From the NCBI GenBank assembly GCA_905182535.1, contig CAJJBZ010000011.1:62001-126000 (forward strand): 64,000 nucleotides of DNA, written 5' to 3'. Shown piece by piece: positions 39,651 through 47,927 of this stretch. The position numbers and the translations under genes were made by a program. This DNA is from an uncultured Planktomarina sp. GTDB lineage: Bacteria; Pseudomonadota; Alphaproteobacteria; Rhodobacterales; Rhodobacteraceae. Below the pieces are notes generated by a model that was given only the letters and a program-made list of their open reading frames with translations, had not been told where the DNA came from and did not search any database. Every line of letters starts with the position of its first letter. Within the stretch, counting starts at the first letter, position 1.

Positions 39651-39748
39651 ACCTATATAATTAATGGTTCCCCCAACAGCCTAGGCGGTAAAGAATGAAT
39701 GGATAAGTTTTTCACCACCCAAAAAATAATTCAAGAGGTGCTGAGAGC

Positions 39749-39925
39749 ATGGGACTGGTGCTTGTCGTACTTATCTTGGTTTACTTGTTGTTGGGGGAGG
39801 AGTCTGGTGAGTATGTAATTAGCGTTATAACAAATATATCCCTATTTGTGTCTGCAGTTACGCCACAAGCTATTGTCGGTGCAGCCATAGTTTTAGGATT
39901 AGTAAGCTATTTGCGTGGCAAATGA
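39749..39925 (+). CDS. Small hydrophobic membrane protein, 58 residues
   Basis: Starts MGLVLVVLILVYLLLGEESG and continues with a second helix 'FVSAVTPQAIVGAAIVLGLV' ending YLRGK. Two helices joined by an acidic loop, the same plan as the 72-residue protein before it although the sequences differ. GAGGTGCTGAGAG lies upstream of the ATG. Probably a partner in one transcript. It converges with the histidine kinase gene, 35 bp away. Confidence 0.6.
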   Translation: MGLVLVVLILVYLLLGEESGEYVISVITNISLFVSAVTPQAIVGAAIVLGLVSYLRGK

Positions 39926-39960
39926 TCTTGACGTTACTAATATACCCATGATTTCCAAAC

Positions 39961-41514
39961 TTACATTACAATTGTAAATAACGCGCCTCCGAGATTTTTA
40001 CTTTCTCCGATCGTAAGTTTGCCGCCATGAGCTTCAATTACTTGCTTGCAAATATAAAGGCCCAAACCAGAGCTATTCTCGCGCACCGAGCCTCCCTCCC
40101 TTGAGCTATAAAACCGGTCAAAAATTTTGCTACGATCGGATTCTAGTACCCCTGGGCCTGTATCTTCAATAGATATTATCAAAACCTTGCGCCAGTTTTT
40201 TGAAAGTGTCACATGCACTTGGCCGGGCGACCCCGCAAAACTGACTGCGTTTTCAATTAGATTGATAATCACCCGAGCCACACGATCAGGCAGACCAGTA
40301 ACTTTGATATTTACCTGAATTTCTGAAGTGAGCCTGACCCCGGCATTCTGAGTGGAGGTTTCAAAAAAATTGATGAGATCATGGATGGTTGTTGAAAGAT
40401 CAAATTTTTCGCGCCGGGACGCTACCAATTCATGATCAACGATGGCAGCTTCTGAAATCTCAGAGATTAATTTGTTCATCCGAATTGCTTGTTTTTGAAT
40501 TGCTACAAAAATATCTGCCTCTGGGCCCTGTGCGTGTGAAATTCCATTTTCTGTATTTGCAATAATTGCTGCAATTGGATTTTTAAGCTCGTGAGATACA
40601 TCGGCGGCAAAACGTTCCTTATCAATAAATAGTGATATTATTTGCTGGTACAGACTGTTTAGGTTTCGGTAGAGTAACCCGACCTCATCTTTTCGGTTCT
40701 CAAAACCCTTGATTTCAAAACCTTCTAATTGGTCTACTAACGTGTCTGCTTCTAATCTGTGGTTTAGACGCTTGGAGAGTTGGCGGATGGGCATTGCGAT
40801 CGAAACTGCCAGTAGGATGCCAAAAATGATGGTAATCAGTGATAGCCCCGCAAGCACTTCCAGACGGGATCTGTTTCTACCGAGATAAGCCTCACGCAAA
40901 TGATAGCTGTCGGATATGTTCAAAATTGCTAGCGTGACGCCATCCACTTTGATCGGCACAAGGTAACTCAACTCATACCGATCTGTGATTGGATTGAGCA
41001 GTTGAAACTGTCGCGTGAACGTCGCTTTGCGCGGCACGTAGGGATCTGTCACGATCTTTAAATCAAAAAAGCTTTTGTAGAATACAAATAGTTTATCGAA
41101 TGGATCGAAATCGCGTGTTTTGGGAGTAAAGCCCTCCAACGGATTGTTGGGTAAGACCTGTACTTGAATTGGGGCCGTAACTCGAGAATTTTTTTCATCA
41201 AAATAACTGAAACTGTGTTGGTCACCTACCTGTGCTGTGAACTCTGTGATCACTAAACGATCTGTTCCTGCGAGCCGTTGATCACGCAGCAAAGCTTCAA
41301 TTGCTATTTTTTGTCTGAATTGGCTAAGATCTTGCCGGGCAAATATTGGCTCGATTAGTTTCACATAAAAGGTGGACCGCTCATATAGCTGATCTTTTTT
41401 GTGGTGTATCTCAACGATGGAGGCGTCTTCGGTCATGAAGATAAATGCCCAAAGGGTGATATTGAAAACCACAAGTAAGCTTAGAATTTTAGAGAGGATA
41501 CCGCGCAAAAACAT
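39961..41514 (-). CDS. Sensor histidine kinase, ChvG-like
   Basis: 517 residues: helix TM1 (about 6-26), a periplasmic sensor of about 190 residues, TM2 (about 218-241), HAMP, then HisKA with 'RFAADVSHELKNPIAAI' (phospho-His 308) and an HATPase domain ('NLIENAVSFA', 'IEDTGPGV', 'IFDRFYSSREGG', 'SSGLGLYICKQVIEAHGG'). The H-box and G2 region resemble ChvG/ExoS kinases. It lies 2 bp after its regulator gene. Because the chvI locus at 26 kb lacks its kinase, this could be a diverged chvG paralogue. Confidence 0.9.
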   Translation of the reverse strand: MFLRGILSKILSLLVVFNITLWAFIFMTEDASIVEIHHKKDQLYERSTFYVKLIEPIFARQDLSQFRQKIAIEALLRDQRLAGTDRLVITEFTAQVGDQHSFSYFDEKNSRVTAPIQVQVLPNNPLEGFTPKTRDFDPFDKLFVFYKSFFDLKIVTDPYVPRKATFTRQFQLLNPITDRYELSYLVPIKVDGVTLAILNISDSYHLREAYLGRNRSRLEVLAGLSLITIIFGILLAVSIAMPIRQLSKRLNHRLEADTLVDQLEGFEIKGFENRKDEVGLLYRNLNSLYQQIISLFIDKERFAADVSHELKNPIAAIIANTENGISHAQGPEADIFVAIQKQAIRMNKLISEISEAAIVDHELVASRREKFDLSTTIHDLINFFETSTQNAGVRLTSEIQVNIKVTGLPDRVARVIINLIENAVSFAGSPGQVHVTLSKNWRKVLIISIEDTGPGVLESDRSKIFDRFYSSREGGSVRENSSGLGLYICKQVIEAHGGKLTIGESKNLGGALFTIVM

Positions 41515-41516
41515 CT

Positions 41517-42203
41517 TTAAACTTTCAAGCGATAGCCTAGGCCATGGACGGTTGAGATAATGTCACATTTGGCATCAATTCCTTTAAGTTTTTGGCGGAT
41601 ATTGCGTATATGGCTGTCTATGGTGCGATCACTCACGTATATTGCCTCTCGGTAAGCCGCATCCATAAGCTGATTGCGGTTTTTAACGGATCCGGGACGT
41701 TGGGCCATTGCTAATAGTAACAAGCATTCAGTTACAGTCAGGTCTACAGCGACACCTGTCCAAGTTACCAAATGCCGATCTTGATCAATGCTGAGACTGC
41801 CGGCTGTCACCAGATCCATTTTGGTGTATCGATCTGTCTCGCTGTGACGGCGTAAGACCGCTGCCACCCGAAATAGTAGCAAGTGCTTGCTAAAAGGTTT
41901 GGTGATGTAATCATCTGCACCAGAGTTTAACCCTTTAATCTTATCTTCATCCTCACCCTTAGAGGACAGGAAAACGATTGGTAGGTTTGGGCGATGCGAC
42001 CTGACTGATTTCAGTAGAGAAAACCCATCTAGTTCTGGCATTTTAATATCAAATATAGCTAGATCAGCGCTATGATCCTTGAGGTGTGCCTGCGCAGATA
42101 AGCTCGATGAAAAAGATTTAACTATATACCCCTCATCATTGAGCATTTGCTCAAGTGGCGTCAAGATCTCGGCCTCATCATCTACTATTATGATCGTTGT
42201 CAT
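41517..42203 (-). CDS. OmpR-family response regulator, ChvI-like, with intact Asp52
   Basis: 228 residues. Receiver with VDDE acidic pocket and phospho-acceptor D52 in 'AIFDIKMPELDGFSLL', 'FLSSKGEDEDKI' and 'YITKPF'; winged-helix output domain 'LTVTECLLLLAMAQRPGSVK', '[16 protein letters not shown]', 'VHGLGYRLKV'. The output domain is clearly related to ChvI at 25911-26618 (shared TVTE-LLL-A-RPG-VKNR-QLM and DRTIDSHI), so the two probably arose by duplication. Transcribed first, then the kinase. Phased repeats upstream suggest autoregulation. Confidence 0.92.
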   Translation of the reverse strand: MTTIIIVDDEAEILTPLEQMLNDEGYIVKSFSSSLSAQAHLKDHSADLAIFDIKMPELDGFSLLKSVRSHRPNLPIVFLSSKGEDEDKIKGLNSGADDYITKPFSKHLLLFRVAAVLRRHSETDRYTKMDLVTAGSLSIDQDRHLVTWTGVAVDLTVTECLLLLAMAQRPGSVKNRNQLMDAAYREAIYVSDRTIDSHIRNIRQKLKGIDAKCDIISTVHGLGYRLKV

Positions 42204-42272
42204 ATGCTGGTCTACCTAAATTTTGTACCCAATAATTGGCACAGTTGGCGGTCTATTACAAAGCTTTAGACC

Positions 42273-42325
42273 GATCCTGCACGTAATCTGCACAAAAGAT
42301 CATCAAATCTGCACTAAATCTACAA
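42273..42325. promoter_or_regulatory. Phased direct repeats upstream of the ChvI-like regulator
   Basis: Four copies of an ATC(C)TGCAC-like unit: TGCAC at 42278-42282, 42289-42293 and 42310-42314, and the weaker TACAA at 42321-42325. Spacings are 11, 21 and 11 bp, i.e. one, two and one helical turns. OmpR-family regulators bind tandem direct repeats about 10-11 bp apart. The block is 70-122 bp before the start codon of the divergent (minus-strand) regulator gene. Confidence 0.55.
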
Positions 42326-42804
42326 ACCAGCTCCATGCACCATAGTTAGGGTTTCTACATAGGCTAAAGTGAGGGCCAAGCCGAGGTTAGGTTGGATTTG
42401 AAAGCATCCCTTAACAGATCATACAACTTGGCTTCAATGTGATGTGAGATATCTGAAAAGGACAAAGGCTGATGGAGTTTTTACAAGTTTTTACAGTTAC
42501 AGAGATTTTGATTTTTTGCTCGGTCTTCTGTATCTATTTATTTAGATAAATGTCAGCTTACATAAGGCTTTGACGTATTAACGGTAAAACACTATCGAGC
42601 TTTAGGCCAAAATGTGGTGATACGGTGGCTAGAAGCCAAAGCTATTTTATTACAGAGGACAGGCGGATACGGTATAAGGCAGACTAATATGATATTCCTA
42701 GAGCGTTGACCTCTAGCTGTTAAGTTTTAACGGTTGGTCAGTTAAACTTTTCAGGCAAAGTGGTGTGTGGTATAATATGTTTTAAAATTTAAGGAACATG
42801 CTCT
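42326..42804. other. Intergenic region upstream of pcaC
   Basis: Apart from a 25-codon candidate peptide (42472-42549) nothing is recognised. The usual pcaQ regulator and pcaD hydrolase genes, which precede pcaC in related bacteria, are not here. Confidence 0.5.
42472..42549 (+). CDS. Candidate 25-residue single-helix membrane peptide
   Basis: ATG with AAGGA 9 bp upstream opens a frame of 25 codons, starting MEFLQVFTVTEILIFCSVFC and ending IYLFR. It is one hydrophobic helix with a positive end, like many regulatory micro-proteins. No family known; chance is possible at this length. Confidence 0.25.
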   Translation: MEFLQVFTVTEILIFCSVFCIYLFR

Positions 42805-43191
42805 ATGAAACCGTCAACGCGACATGAACAAGGTATGGCTTTGCGGCGCAAGGTGCTCGGTGCCGCCCATGTTGAGCGTGCAGAGGCCTCAAAAACGGAA
42901 TTTGATACCGCGTTTCAAGAGCTGATCACTGAAGCGGCTTGGGGGCATGTCTGGTCTCGCGACACCTGGGATCATCGACAGCGCTCTATTGTGACCCTTG
43001 CTTTGCTCTGCGCGCAGGGGCATTGGGATGAGGTTGCCATGCATATTCGCGCTACCGCCAATACTGGCGCTAGCCGTGAAGACATTCAAGAGCTTATTCT
43101 ACATGTTGCGATCTACGCAGGTGTGCCAACTGCCAACCATGCAATCAAGGTGGCTAAGCAAACCTTTGCGGATATGGACGATATGCAGTGA
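42805..43191 (+). CDS. pcaC: 4-carboxymuconolactone decarboxylase PcaC
   Basis: 128 residues of the carboxymuconolactone decarboxylase (AhpD-like) family. Motifs 'MALRRKVLGAAHVERA', 'WGHVWSRDTWDHRQRSIVTL' and 'LILHVAIYAGVPTANHA' fit PcaC. Decarboxylates gamma-carboxymuconolactone to beta-ketoadipate enol-lactone. First gene of the operon; its stop overlaps the pcaH start. Confidence 0.93.
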   Translation: MKPSTRHEQGMALRRKVLGAAHVERAEASKTEFDTAFQELITEAAWGHVWSRDTWDHRQRSIVTLALLCAQGHWDEVAMHIRATANTGASREDIQELILHVAIYAGVPTANHAIKVAKQTFADMDDMQ

Positions 43192-43916
43192 TACAAAACA
43201 TACCCTTTCAACCTCAGGATATGGGCCTACATCCACAGGCTCTAACTCCTGATTATCGCAGCTCACGCTTGCGCTCGCCAAACCAAAAATTGTTGAGCCT
43301 GCCACCTGGTCAGGGTGAATTGACAGGCCCAACCTTTGGGCATGGTCTAATTGGTCCAAACGACCATGATCTGATCATCAATTATGCCGCACCGGGCGCT
43401 GCGGCAATTGGCGAGCAAATCATGGTGCATGGTCATCTGCTAGATGAAAATGCGCGACCGGTGCCGCAGGTCTTGCTAGAGTTTTGGCAGGCCAATGCCG
43501 GCGGGCGCTATCGCCACCAAAAAGACAGTTATTTGGCGCCGTTAGATTCAAATTTTGGTGGATGTGGGCGCACTATTACCGATAATGATGGCTATTATTC
43601 TTTACGTACGGTGCGGCCTGGACCATATCCTTGGCCGAATGGAGGTAATGATTGGCGACCTGCTCATATTCACTTTAGCTGCTTTGGCACAGGCTGGGCG
43701 CAGCGTTTGATTACGCAAATGTATTTCGAGGGTGACCCCCACATACCGCTCTGTCCGATTGTCCAGTCCACCGCAGATCCAAAGGCAATCGAAGGTCTCA
43801 CTGCGCGTTTGGATATGGCTAATACGGAGCCAATGAATTTCCGTGCCTTCCGCTTTGATGTTATCTTACGAGGCAAAGCTTCAACGTTGTTTGAAAACAA
43901 GTTGGAGGGTAATTGA
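43188..43916 (+). CDS. pcaH: Protocatechuate 3,4-dioxygenase beta subunit PcaH
   Basis: 242 residues; catalytic, Fe(III)-binding subunit. 'GHGLIGPNDHDLIINYA', 'LLEFWQANAGGRYRHQKD', 'TIRPGPYPWPNG'-type segment reading TVRPGPYPWPNG, 'WRPAHIHFSCFG' and 'LITQMYFEGDPHI' contain the Tyr and His iron ligands. Starts at GTG within the pcaC stop (GTGA). Cleaves protocatechuate between the hydroxyls with PcaG. Confidence 0.95.
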   Translation: MIQNIPFQPQDMGLHPQALTPDYRSSRLRSPNQKLLSLPPGQGELTGPTFGHGLIGPNDHDLIINYAAPGAAAIGEQIMVHGHLLDENARPVPQVLLEFWQANAGGRYRHQKDSYLAPLDSNFGGCGRTITDNDGYYSLRTVRPGPYPWPNGGNDWRPAHIHFSCFGTGWAQRLITQMYFEGDPHIPLCPIVQSTADPKAIEGLTARLDMANTEPMNFRAFRFDVILRGKASTLFENKLEGN

Positions 43917-44473
43917 TGACTCGATTTCAGAGTGCTTCACAAACCGCAGGTCCTTATGTGCATATTGGCTGCACGCCCAATTTTGCGGGATTAGAGAACA
44001 TGTATGGTGGTCATGAGTTGGGCGCTGAGATGTTTAGTTCTGATGCAGTCGGAGCTTGGATGACAGTCACCGGTGGAGATTTTGATGGTGATGGTATACC
44101 GGTCACAGATGCTATGCTAGAGTTTTGGCAGGCAGATGCAAGTGGGCGATATGCGCCGCATGGTGGTTCTGAAGGTTGGGGGCGCAGAGCCGTGGATGCT
44201 GAGGAGGCTCGTTATAAGTTGAGAACTATCTTGCCCGCAGGGTTGGGGTGCGAAGCACCGCATATCAAGGTTTGGATTGTCGCACGTGGGATTAATCTGG
44301 GGCTGCACACGCGGATCTACTTTGATGACCAAGACAATTGGCAAGATCCGTTACTTGCCGCAATCGATGATCCTGTTCGTAAGTCTAGTTTGATTGCCAC
44401 GCGCGACGGTGACCACTATAATTTCGATATCCACCTTCAGGGTGACTATGAAACGGTATTTCTCAATGTCTGA
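43916..44473 (+). CDS. pcaG: Protocatechuate 3,4-dioxygenase alpha subunit PcaG
   Basis: 185 residues; partner subunit of PcaH. 'SASQTAGPYVHIGC', 'MLEFWQADASGRYAPHGG', 'GCEAPHIKVWIVARGINLGL' and 'TRIYFDDQ' are alpha-subunit motifs. The ATG at 43916 overlaps the pcaH stop (TGATG) and has GGAGGG 6 bp upstream; an in-frame TTG 3 bp earlier is less likely. Confidence 0.93.
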   Translation: MTRFQSASQTAGPYVHIGCTPNFAGLENMYGGHELGAEMFSSDAVGAWMTVTGGDFDGDGIPVTDAMLEFWQADASGRYAPHGGSEGWGRRAVDAEEARYKLRTILPAGLGCEAPHIKVWIVARGINLGLHTRIYFDDQDNWQDPLLAAIDDPVRKSSLIATRDGDHYNFDIHLQGDYETVFLNV

Positions 44474-45308
44474 CCCCTACAAAAAACCCTGTATCTTATG
44501 TTGCGCAATCACTGGTTCAGTGCCTACCAAGGCTGCAAATCCGGCTGTACCGATCAGTATTATGGAGCAAGTGGAGAGTAGCCAAGCGGCGGTAGAGGCT
44601 GGAGCATCAATCATCCACGCCCATGTGCGTAACGATGATGAAACTACTAGTAGTGATCCTGAAAAATTCGCCCGCCTGCAGGAAGAATTACGCCGCCACT
44701 GCCCAGAGGTGATAATTCAATTTTCAACCGGTGGGCGCTCTGGCGCTGGTCAAGAACGTGGTGGAATGTTGTCCCTGCGTCCGGACATGGCTTCGCTATC
44801 TGTAGGGTCAAACAACTTTCCCACTCGCGTTTACGAAAACCCACCAAATTTAGTGACGTGGCTTGCCAGTGAAATGCAAACCTATGAAGTAGTGCCTGAA
44901 GTTGAAGCGTTTGATCTATCTCATATTTTACAAGCCATTAGAATGCATGAGGATGGTCAGTTGTTTGGTAGGCTCTATGTGCAATTTGTGATGGGAGTGA
45001 AAAACGCTATGCCCGCAGATCGTGCTGTCTTTGACTTTTATGTTGCGCAAATGCATGTGCGGGTACCTCACGCCGAATGGTGTGCAGCTGGGATTGGGCC
45101 TAATCAGATTGTTGTCAACGAATGGGCCATTGCTGCGGGCGGACATACTCGTGCTGGATTGGAAGATAACGTACGTTTGGATCGTAATAATTTGGCGCCG
45201 TCAAATGCTGCCTTGATTGCTAGAGCCGCGGCCCTGTGTGAAAAATATGAACGCCCCGTGGCGAGTCCAGCTCAGGCTCGCAAAATACTTGGTCTTCGGG
45301 CCGCATGA
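44466..45308 (+). CDS. Beta-keto acid cleavage enzyme (BKACE, DUF849), probable 3-oxoadipate cleavage
   Basis: 280 residues of the BKACE family. 'CCAITGSVPTKAANPAVP', zinc-ligand pair H51/H53 in 'AGASIIHAHVR', 'QFSTGGRSG', and the second-sphere 'IVVNEWAIAAGGHTRAGLED'. The family cleaves beta-keto acids with acetyl-CoA to acetoacetate and an acyl-CoA. Placement between pcaG and pcaB makes beta-ketoadipate the likely substrate, giving succinyl-CoA without PcaIJ/PcaF. ATG at 44466 overlaps the pcaG stop by 8 bp. Confidence 0.88.
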   Translation: MSDPYKKPCILCCAITGSVPTKAANPAVPISIMEQVESSQAAVEAGASIIHAHVRNDDETTSSDPEKFARLQEELRRHCPEVIIQFSTGGRSGAGQERGGMLSLRPDMASLSVGSNNFPTRVYENPPNLVTWLASEMQTYEVVPEVEAFDLSHILQAIRMHEDGQLFGRLYVQFVMGVKNAMPADRAVFDFYVAQMHVRVPHAEWCAAGIGPNQIVVNEWAIAAGGHTRAGLEDNVRLDRNNLAPSNAALIARAAALCEKYERPVASPAQARKILGLRAA

Positions 45309-46306
45309 CCTCAGTTTTTGAGCATCCATGGCTTGGCACCCTGTTCGGGGATCTAGAAATTTCAGCTCATCTGTCGGCCGAGACTCAATTGGTGCATATG
45401 GTTCGAATTGAAGCTGCTCATAGTCGAGTTTTGGGCAATGAGGGGGCCGCCTTGGCTGTGGAATCAGCTGCAGTCGCTCCGCAAGACTTGAGGGCTGGTA
45501 GCGCTGTGGATGGCCTGCCAGTACCGGAATTAGTGCGGCGTTTGAAGGGCCAGATTCCGCAAGAGCTGCATGCGGGTATTCATCAGGGCCTGACTAGCCA
45601 AGACGTAATTGATACGGCTTTTGTGCTTTCGTTGGTGGATATTTTAAAGATTTTTGTAACACGCTTGGGCACGCTACAATCTGCCATGGCTCAACTAGAC
45701 AAAGACCATGGTTCAGCTCATTTGATGGGGAGGACTCGCATGCAAGCGGCTTTACCGATCACCGTTTCGGACCGTCTATCCAGCTGGAGCCTGCCCTTGG
45801 CGGATCATCTCACACGACTGCATGAGATATCGCCGCGGCTCTTGCGGATGCAGTGCGGTGGGCCGGTTGGCCTGAGCTTAGGGAATGCACTGGCAGCCCG
45901 TTTGGGTTTGGTGGCTCCGGCTAGAAGTTGGCATACAATGCGAGATGGGTTTGGAGAATTGGCAAGCTGGCTGTCCTTAGTCTCTGGTAGTGTGGGTAAA
46001 ATGGGTGTGGATATTTCGCTCATGGCACAGCAGGGGATCGATGAGATTTCATTGGTGGGTGGCGGATCTTCTTCGGCAATGCCGCATAAACAAAACCCTA
46101 TTTTGGCAGAGTTGCTAGTTACTTTGGCGCGTTACAATGCCATCCAAGTGAGTGGTATGCATCAGGCTATGGTTCATGAGCAAGAACGCTCTGGTGCGGC
46201 CTGGGCCTTGGAGTGGATGATTTTGCCCAATATGCTTCACGCCACCGCAAGGAGTCTAACCGCTGGGTGTGAATTGATTGAGCAAATTGAGAAAATTGGA
46301 ACGTAA
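45305..46306 (+). CDS. pcaB: 3-carboxy-cis,cis-muconate cycloisomerase PcaB
   Basis: 333 residues, shorter than the roughly 350-450 of other PcaB proteins but with the fumarase/aspartase-superfamily signature 'GGGSSSAMPHKQNPILAEL'. Others are 'HAGIHQGLTSQDVIDTAFVL' and 'LMGRTRMQAALPI'. Cyclises carboxymuconate to the lactone used by PcaC. Overlaps the BKACE stop by 4 bp; last of the operon. The C-terminal helical domain is truncated relative to longer homologues, as in other alphaproteobacteria. Confidence 0.92.
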   Translation: MTSVFEHPWLGTLFGDLEISAHLSAETQLVHMVRIEAAHSRVLGNEGAALAVESAAVAPQDLRAGSAVDGLPVPELVRRLKGQIPQELHAGIHQGLTSQDVIDTAFVLSLVDILKIFVTRLGTLQSAMAQLDKDHGSAHLMGRTRMQAALPITVSDRLSSWSLPLADHLTRLHEISPRLLRMQCGGPVGLSLGNALAARLGLVAPARSWHTMRDGFGELASWLSLVSGSVGKMGVDISLMAQQGIDEISLVGGGSSSAMPHKQNPILAELLVTLARYNAIQVSGMHQAMVHEQERSGAAWALEWMILPNMLHATARSLTAGCELIEQIEKIGT

Positions 46307-46332
46307 CGCCTAAGTGAGGTTAAGTGTAAGAT

Positions 46333-47107
46333 ATGACATCTGATCCAGAACGCTCACAGACTGTTGAAAAATTTGCCTTTGAGACTGATGCTGGGGTAGG
46401 AAATCGTGCGCGTATTGGCCTGTTGGTCTTGCAGACGGATCAAACTTTGGAAACTGATCTTGCGACGCTGATGGCCATTGATGGCGTGGCGCTGTATCAT
46501 TCAAGATTAGCAAATGATGCGGTGGTAACCCCTGAAACTTTGGTTCGTATGGCCCGAGAGGTGCCTCGCGCTGCTGAGTTGATCGCACCGTCTTTGGGTA
46601 TTGCGGCCATTGGTTATGCCTGCACAAGTGGTGCTACAATCATTTGCTAACGAAGCCTTATTTTTGGCGGGCATTCACCCCGGTGTGCCTTGCACCAACC
46701 CTTTGACGGCTGCAAAGGCGGCTTTGAAGGCGCTGGGCGTTTTCCGAGTTGGTTTGGTCACGCCCTATACACCTGATGTCACCGCTGCCATGCAGGAGAA
46801 CTTATCAGCTGCAGGAATTGATGTGCCGGTAGTTGGGTCCTTTTATGAGGACAATGACCTTAATGTTGGAAAAATTTCAGAGGAGTCTATTCTTGATGCT
46901 GCTATTGCAGTTGGCCAAGATCCACGCTGTGATGGGGTGTTCATCTCCTGCACCAGCCTGCGCTCATCTCGGGTCATCGCTGAAGCCGAGGCAAAGCTTA
47001 GCAAGCCGGTGATCGCCAGCAACCACGCATTGGCATGGCATCTATTGCGCCTGGCTGGTGTGCCGGATCAGAAGACCGGGGCGGGCCTGCTGTTTGCGCG
47101 ACACTAA
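46333..47107 (+). CDS. Asp/Glu racemase-superfamily protein (maleate isomerase-like), single frameshift
   Basis: Contains two catalytic-type Cys motifs, 'GYACTSGAT' and 'VFISCTSLRSSRVIAEAE', plus 'NPLTAAKAALKALGVFRVGL'; this fits the maleate cis-trans isomerase / arylmalonate decarboxylase branch. The frame is interrupted at ATTTGC about 46642-46647: one T fewer gives '..TIIANEALFLAGIHPG' and a protein of 257 residues. The gene lies 26 bp after pcaB and may be the last of that operon. Substrate unknown; ectoine-catabolism EutA/DoeX is one related enzyme. Confidence 0.75.
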
Positions 47108-47176
47108 GGTGAGGTGATCTAATTTAGGGGGCAGTGATTTGCGTCGTTTTCAAACTACTCTCGCGCGGCGCGGCCT

Positions 47177-47495
47177 TTAAGATTTTTTTATGCTCAAAAC
47201 AATTTTTGAGAGCCGTGGCATCCAAAGGGTTTGGCGCTGTGGATCGGTGAGGTTCAGTTTGTTCGGTTCTTGATCTGTGCTGTCAATATTCTTAGAGGTA
47301 GACACGCGTAATGAACCAATGCCGCGGCTTCCCCATGCCGCGAAACTCAATATTAATCATACTTGCTGCCTCTCGCCATCCGATCTTTACCAGGTCGCAT
47401 AATGATTGAGGGTCGCGTGACACCAAAAACGCAATATGATGCATGCGCGTGTGGCGCGATCCTGATTGGCTAGATAGCTCAAATTCGCCGTCCCC
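47177..47495 (-). pseudogene. Remnant of 3,4-dihydroxyphenylacetate 2,3-dioxygenase (HpaD-like)
   Basis: Extradiol-dioxygenase fragments spread over two frames: 'SRHTRMHHIAFLVSRDPQSL' (with the metal His in RMHHIAF) and, further on, 'DQEPNKLNLTDPQRQTLW' resembling the HpaD C-terminal segment before the last Trp. The N-terminal half is absent and the frame is broken. It points toward the hpaR remnant, so it looks like one half of a divergent hpaR/hpaD pair whose middle was deleted. Confidence 0.55.
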
Positions 47496-47504
47496 GCACC
47501 ACGG

Positions 47505-47858
47505 CTTCAGGCATGAACACGCCAAGCTGGCGGGTGTTTGCGCATTTTGTCTGAGTTCGGCCCACAAGATTTGACTGAGATTGCCGCAAAGGCCAGCCTA
47601 CTGATGCCCAGCTTGTCGCGTATTATTCGCAAGCTTGGGGAAGATGAGCTGATCACACGGGCCACGGATCCGGAAGACAGGCGCCGCCAAACTGTGGTGA
47701 TCGCGTCTGCTGGGCAGCAAATCACCGATGATAACCTAGTGCTTGCGCCGAAAATTGCAGGGGATTTTCAGCACAGGCTTGGGGCAGATCGCTTTGAGCT
47801 GTTATTGGATCTTTTAGCTGAGTTGGAACAAAAAAAACTAAACCTGATCAACATCTAA
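47505..47858 (+). pseudogene. N-terminally truncated MarR-family regulator (HpaR-like)
   Basis: The intact part is the MarR winged helix and C-terminal helix: 'RILSEFGPQDLTEIAAKASL', 'LMPSLSRIIRKLGEDELITR', 'ATDPEDRRRQTVVIASAG' and the end 'LLAELEQKKLNLINI'. The first 30 or so residues of HpaR are missing. One extra T near 47545-47547 separates 'SWRV' from 'LRILSEF'. HpaR represses homoprotocatechuate genes; here it adjoins the hpaD scar. Probably nonfunctional. Confidence 0.6.
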
Positions 47859-47877
47859 GGCTCCTAGTATTAAATAT

Positions 47878-47912
47878 AAAAAAACCCCCTAAACGTGACG
47901 TTCGGAGGGCTA
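47878..47912 (-). terminator. Rho-independent terminator of glnK-amtB
   Basis: On the minus strand: CCCT and AACG pair with CGTT and AGGG around a TCA loop, with a small internal loop, followed by a T run (A run 47878-47884 on the plus strand). It lies 16-50 bp after the amtB stop. Confidence 0.7.
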
Positions 47913-47927
47913 AGTTGCCGAGGAAAT

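Noticed and set aside
47139-47178. Short frame LRRFQTTLARRGL as a possible detached HpaR N-terminus
   Set aside because: Too short, and its position on the far side of the hpaD remnant does not fit a simple deletion.
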